The translations under genes and the position numbers were made by a program. From Microbulbifer taiwanensis (lineage in GTDB: Bacteria; Pseudomonadota; Gammaproteobacteria; Pseudomonadales; Cellvibrionaceae), in contig NZ_JACZFR010000028.1 of assembly GCF_014904815.1 (NCBI RefSeq), positions 62,001 to 126,000 on the forward strand: a stretch of DNA of 64,000 nucleotides, in the 5' to 3' direction. Shown piece by piece: positions 63,027 to 64,000 of the stretch (positions within the stretch are counted from its first letter, which is position 1; each line of letters begins with the position of its first letter). Below the pieces are notes generated by a model, which did no database searches, had not been told where the DNA came from, and saw only the letters and a list, made by a program, of their open reading frames with translations.

Positions 63027-63197
63027 TTATTTAAACTGCGATCTGCCCTCCAGGTCCAGCACCCGCGCGGTATCCCGCAACAGCTTCGCCAGGCGGCTGC
63101 CAAGTGACTCCCTTTCGCGGCACCCGTCCCGCCTTTCCGGAACCTCAACCTTCGAATTATCGTACGGCTTACTGTTAGTATTACAATCGATCGGCAT
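63027..63197 (-). CDS. 56-aa hypothetical protein
   Basis: ATG at 63195-63197 with GGAGGG six bases upstream. 56 residues, charged and helical: 'MPIDCNTNSKPYDNSKVEVPERRDGCRERESLGSRLAKLLRDTARVLDLEGRSQFK'-like composition summarised, with two Cys and a C-terminal amphipathic helix. No membrane segment and no family recognised. It sits 100 bases upstream of the divergent LysR gene. A short frame, but supported by its RBS. Confidence 0.45.
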   Translation of the reverse strand: MPIDCNTNSKPYDNSKVEVPERRDGCRERESLGSRLAKLLRDTARVLDLEGRSQFK

Positions 63198-63296
63198 CCC
63201 TCGCCCTCCCTATCGGTTAGTAGACAGGTGCTATATTGCCGCCCGGCGGACGTGGGGGCCAACGATGCTTAGTTGAATGAAACATTAGAAAAACTT

Positions 63297-64000
63297 ATGG
63301 CGAAAATTCTAGCTCACCTGGGTGCACTGCGCTGTGTCGAGGCCGCCGCGCGCCACCAGAGTTACACCCGGGCCGCAGATGAACTGCATGTAACCCAGGC
63401 CGCAATCAGCCAGCAGATCCGCCATATAGAGGCGGTACTGGGAGTAAAGCTGTTTATCCGCCGCGGGCGCAATATGGTGCCGACGACCAAGGGTCGGCAG
63501 CTGGCCGCGCAGCTGAGCTGGGGCTTCCAGGCAATAGTCGACGGCGTGCACCAGATACAGACGGAACCGCTGGCGGGCACCCTGAATATCACCACCACCC
63601 AGTCTTTCGCCACCATGCTGCTGATGCCCAACCTGTGGCGATTCCACCAGCAGCACCCGGAGATAAACCTGCGCGTGATGGTGTCCGCGGAGCTGGAAGA
63701 CCTGAAGCACGGGGATATGGATGTGGCCCTCCGCTACGGCTTTTTCGAGGAGAGTGAGCTGCACCGGGAGGTGCTGTTCGAGGAGCCCCTGGTGGCGCTC
63801 TGCTCGCCGAAGCTGTCGGAACATATGGACCTGTCCAACCCGGAGAATCTGCGCGATTGCAGGCTGGTAGTGGACGCGGATTACCGGCAGGAGTGGCAGA
63901 CCTGGCTGGCGCAGGCGGGACTGGACCTGGATCCCGATGAAATCAAGTGGCTGACCGTCAGCAATCTGGATATAGCGCTGAGTGCGGTGATGTCCGGGCA
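63297..64000 (+). CDS. LysR-family transcriptional regulator (GcvA-like), 3'-truncated by window
   Basis: The frame starts at ATG 63297 and stays open to the window end, giving 234 residues so far. It has an N-terminal winged HTH ('RCVEAAARHQSYTRAADELHVTQAAISQQIRHIEAVLGVKLFIRRGRNMVPTTKGRQL') and the first part of an effector domain ('LAGTLNITTTQSFATMLLMPNLWRFHQQHPEINLRVMVSAE', 'DVALRYGFFEESELHREVLFEEPLVALCSPKL'). This is GcvA-like. Its target and effector are unknown; the C-terminus lies beyond the window. Confidence 0.9.
   Translation, partial: MAKILAHLGALRCVEAAARHQSYTRAADELHVTQAAISQQIRHIEAVLGVKLFIRRGRNMVPTTKGRQLAAQLSWGFQAIVDGVHQIQTEPLAGTLNITTTQSFATMLLMPNLWRFHQQHPEINLRVMVSAELEDLKHGDMDVALRYGFFEESELHREVLFEEPLVALCSPKLSEHMDLSNPENLRDCRLVVDADYRQEWQTWLAQAGLDLDPDEIKWLTVSNLDIALSAVMSG

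Overview
The window reads as the chromosome of a marine-type gammaproteobacterium, most likely Microbulbifer or a close relative in Cellvibrionales. This is inferred from the moderately high GC, the gene style, and the mix of small families (DUF3301, DUF1653, DUF2069, DUF1439, a PA0069-type radical SAM protein). No rRNA, tRNA or CRISPR array was found. Two stretches differ from the GC-rich core: an AT-rich accessory patch at about 5.9-7.3 kb and the AT-richer ends of the RHS gene beside it.

Layout. 0-4.2 kb: end of a DUF1439 lipoprotein-like gene, a leftward FMN-glutamate-synthase-like gene plus Na+/H+ antiporter pair, and a divergent radical SAM gene behind a near-perfect LexA box. 4.3-13.7 kb: a gluzincin-type peptidase, then an RHS island. 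The island has a 2.1-kaa secreted RHS protein, a membrane protein that could be its immunity factor, a decayed fragment of the peptidase gene, and an orphan RHS-like tail fused stop-to-start to another small membrane protein. 14-31.9 kb: housekeeping and metabolism, including GIY-YIG, DUF1097 with two tiny downstream ORFs, TauE, LysR, SDRs, YcaC, PAP2 plus glycosyltransferase, acyl-CoA dehydrogenase, AraC with an EamA exporter, a PhoPQ-like system with a PepSY protein, and a TcyP-like cystine transporter. 32-38.6 kb: TlpA-like lipoprotein overlapping YihY, ArsC-WrbA-DUF2069, SppA, a glycine-zipper protein and DUF3175. 38.8-42.8 kb: a compact glucosylglycerate gene set (phosphatase, synthase, phosphorylase) for compatible-solute making and recycling.

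43-55 kb is the most unusual part. A leftward operon encodes a 202-aa beta-rich protein, a 926-aa protein of no recognised family, a phage tail-collar protein and a small HTH regulator. Divergent from it is a 254-aa beta-rich protein. The shared intergenic region holds a sigma54-like promoter facing the operon, a long dyad at the distance expected for an enhancer-binding protein, and a sigma70 promoter facing right. Directly beyond lie a divergent transmembrane Ser/Thr kinase with TPR-like repeats and a degenerate-FHA/AAA+/Fis sigma54 activator. I read the whole as one kinase- and sigma54-controlled locus making a tail-collar-bearing product; its function is unknown.

55-64 kb: HPP membrane protein, three paralogous DISM-7TM-GGDEF diguanylate cyclases in tandem, an MFS transporter, a 56-aa ORF, and a LysR regulator cut off by the window edge.
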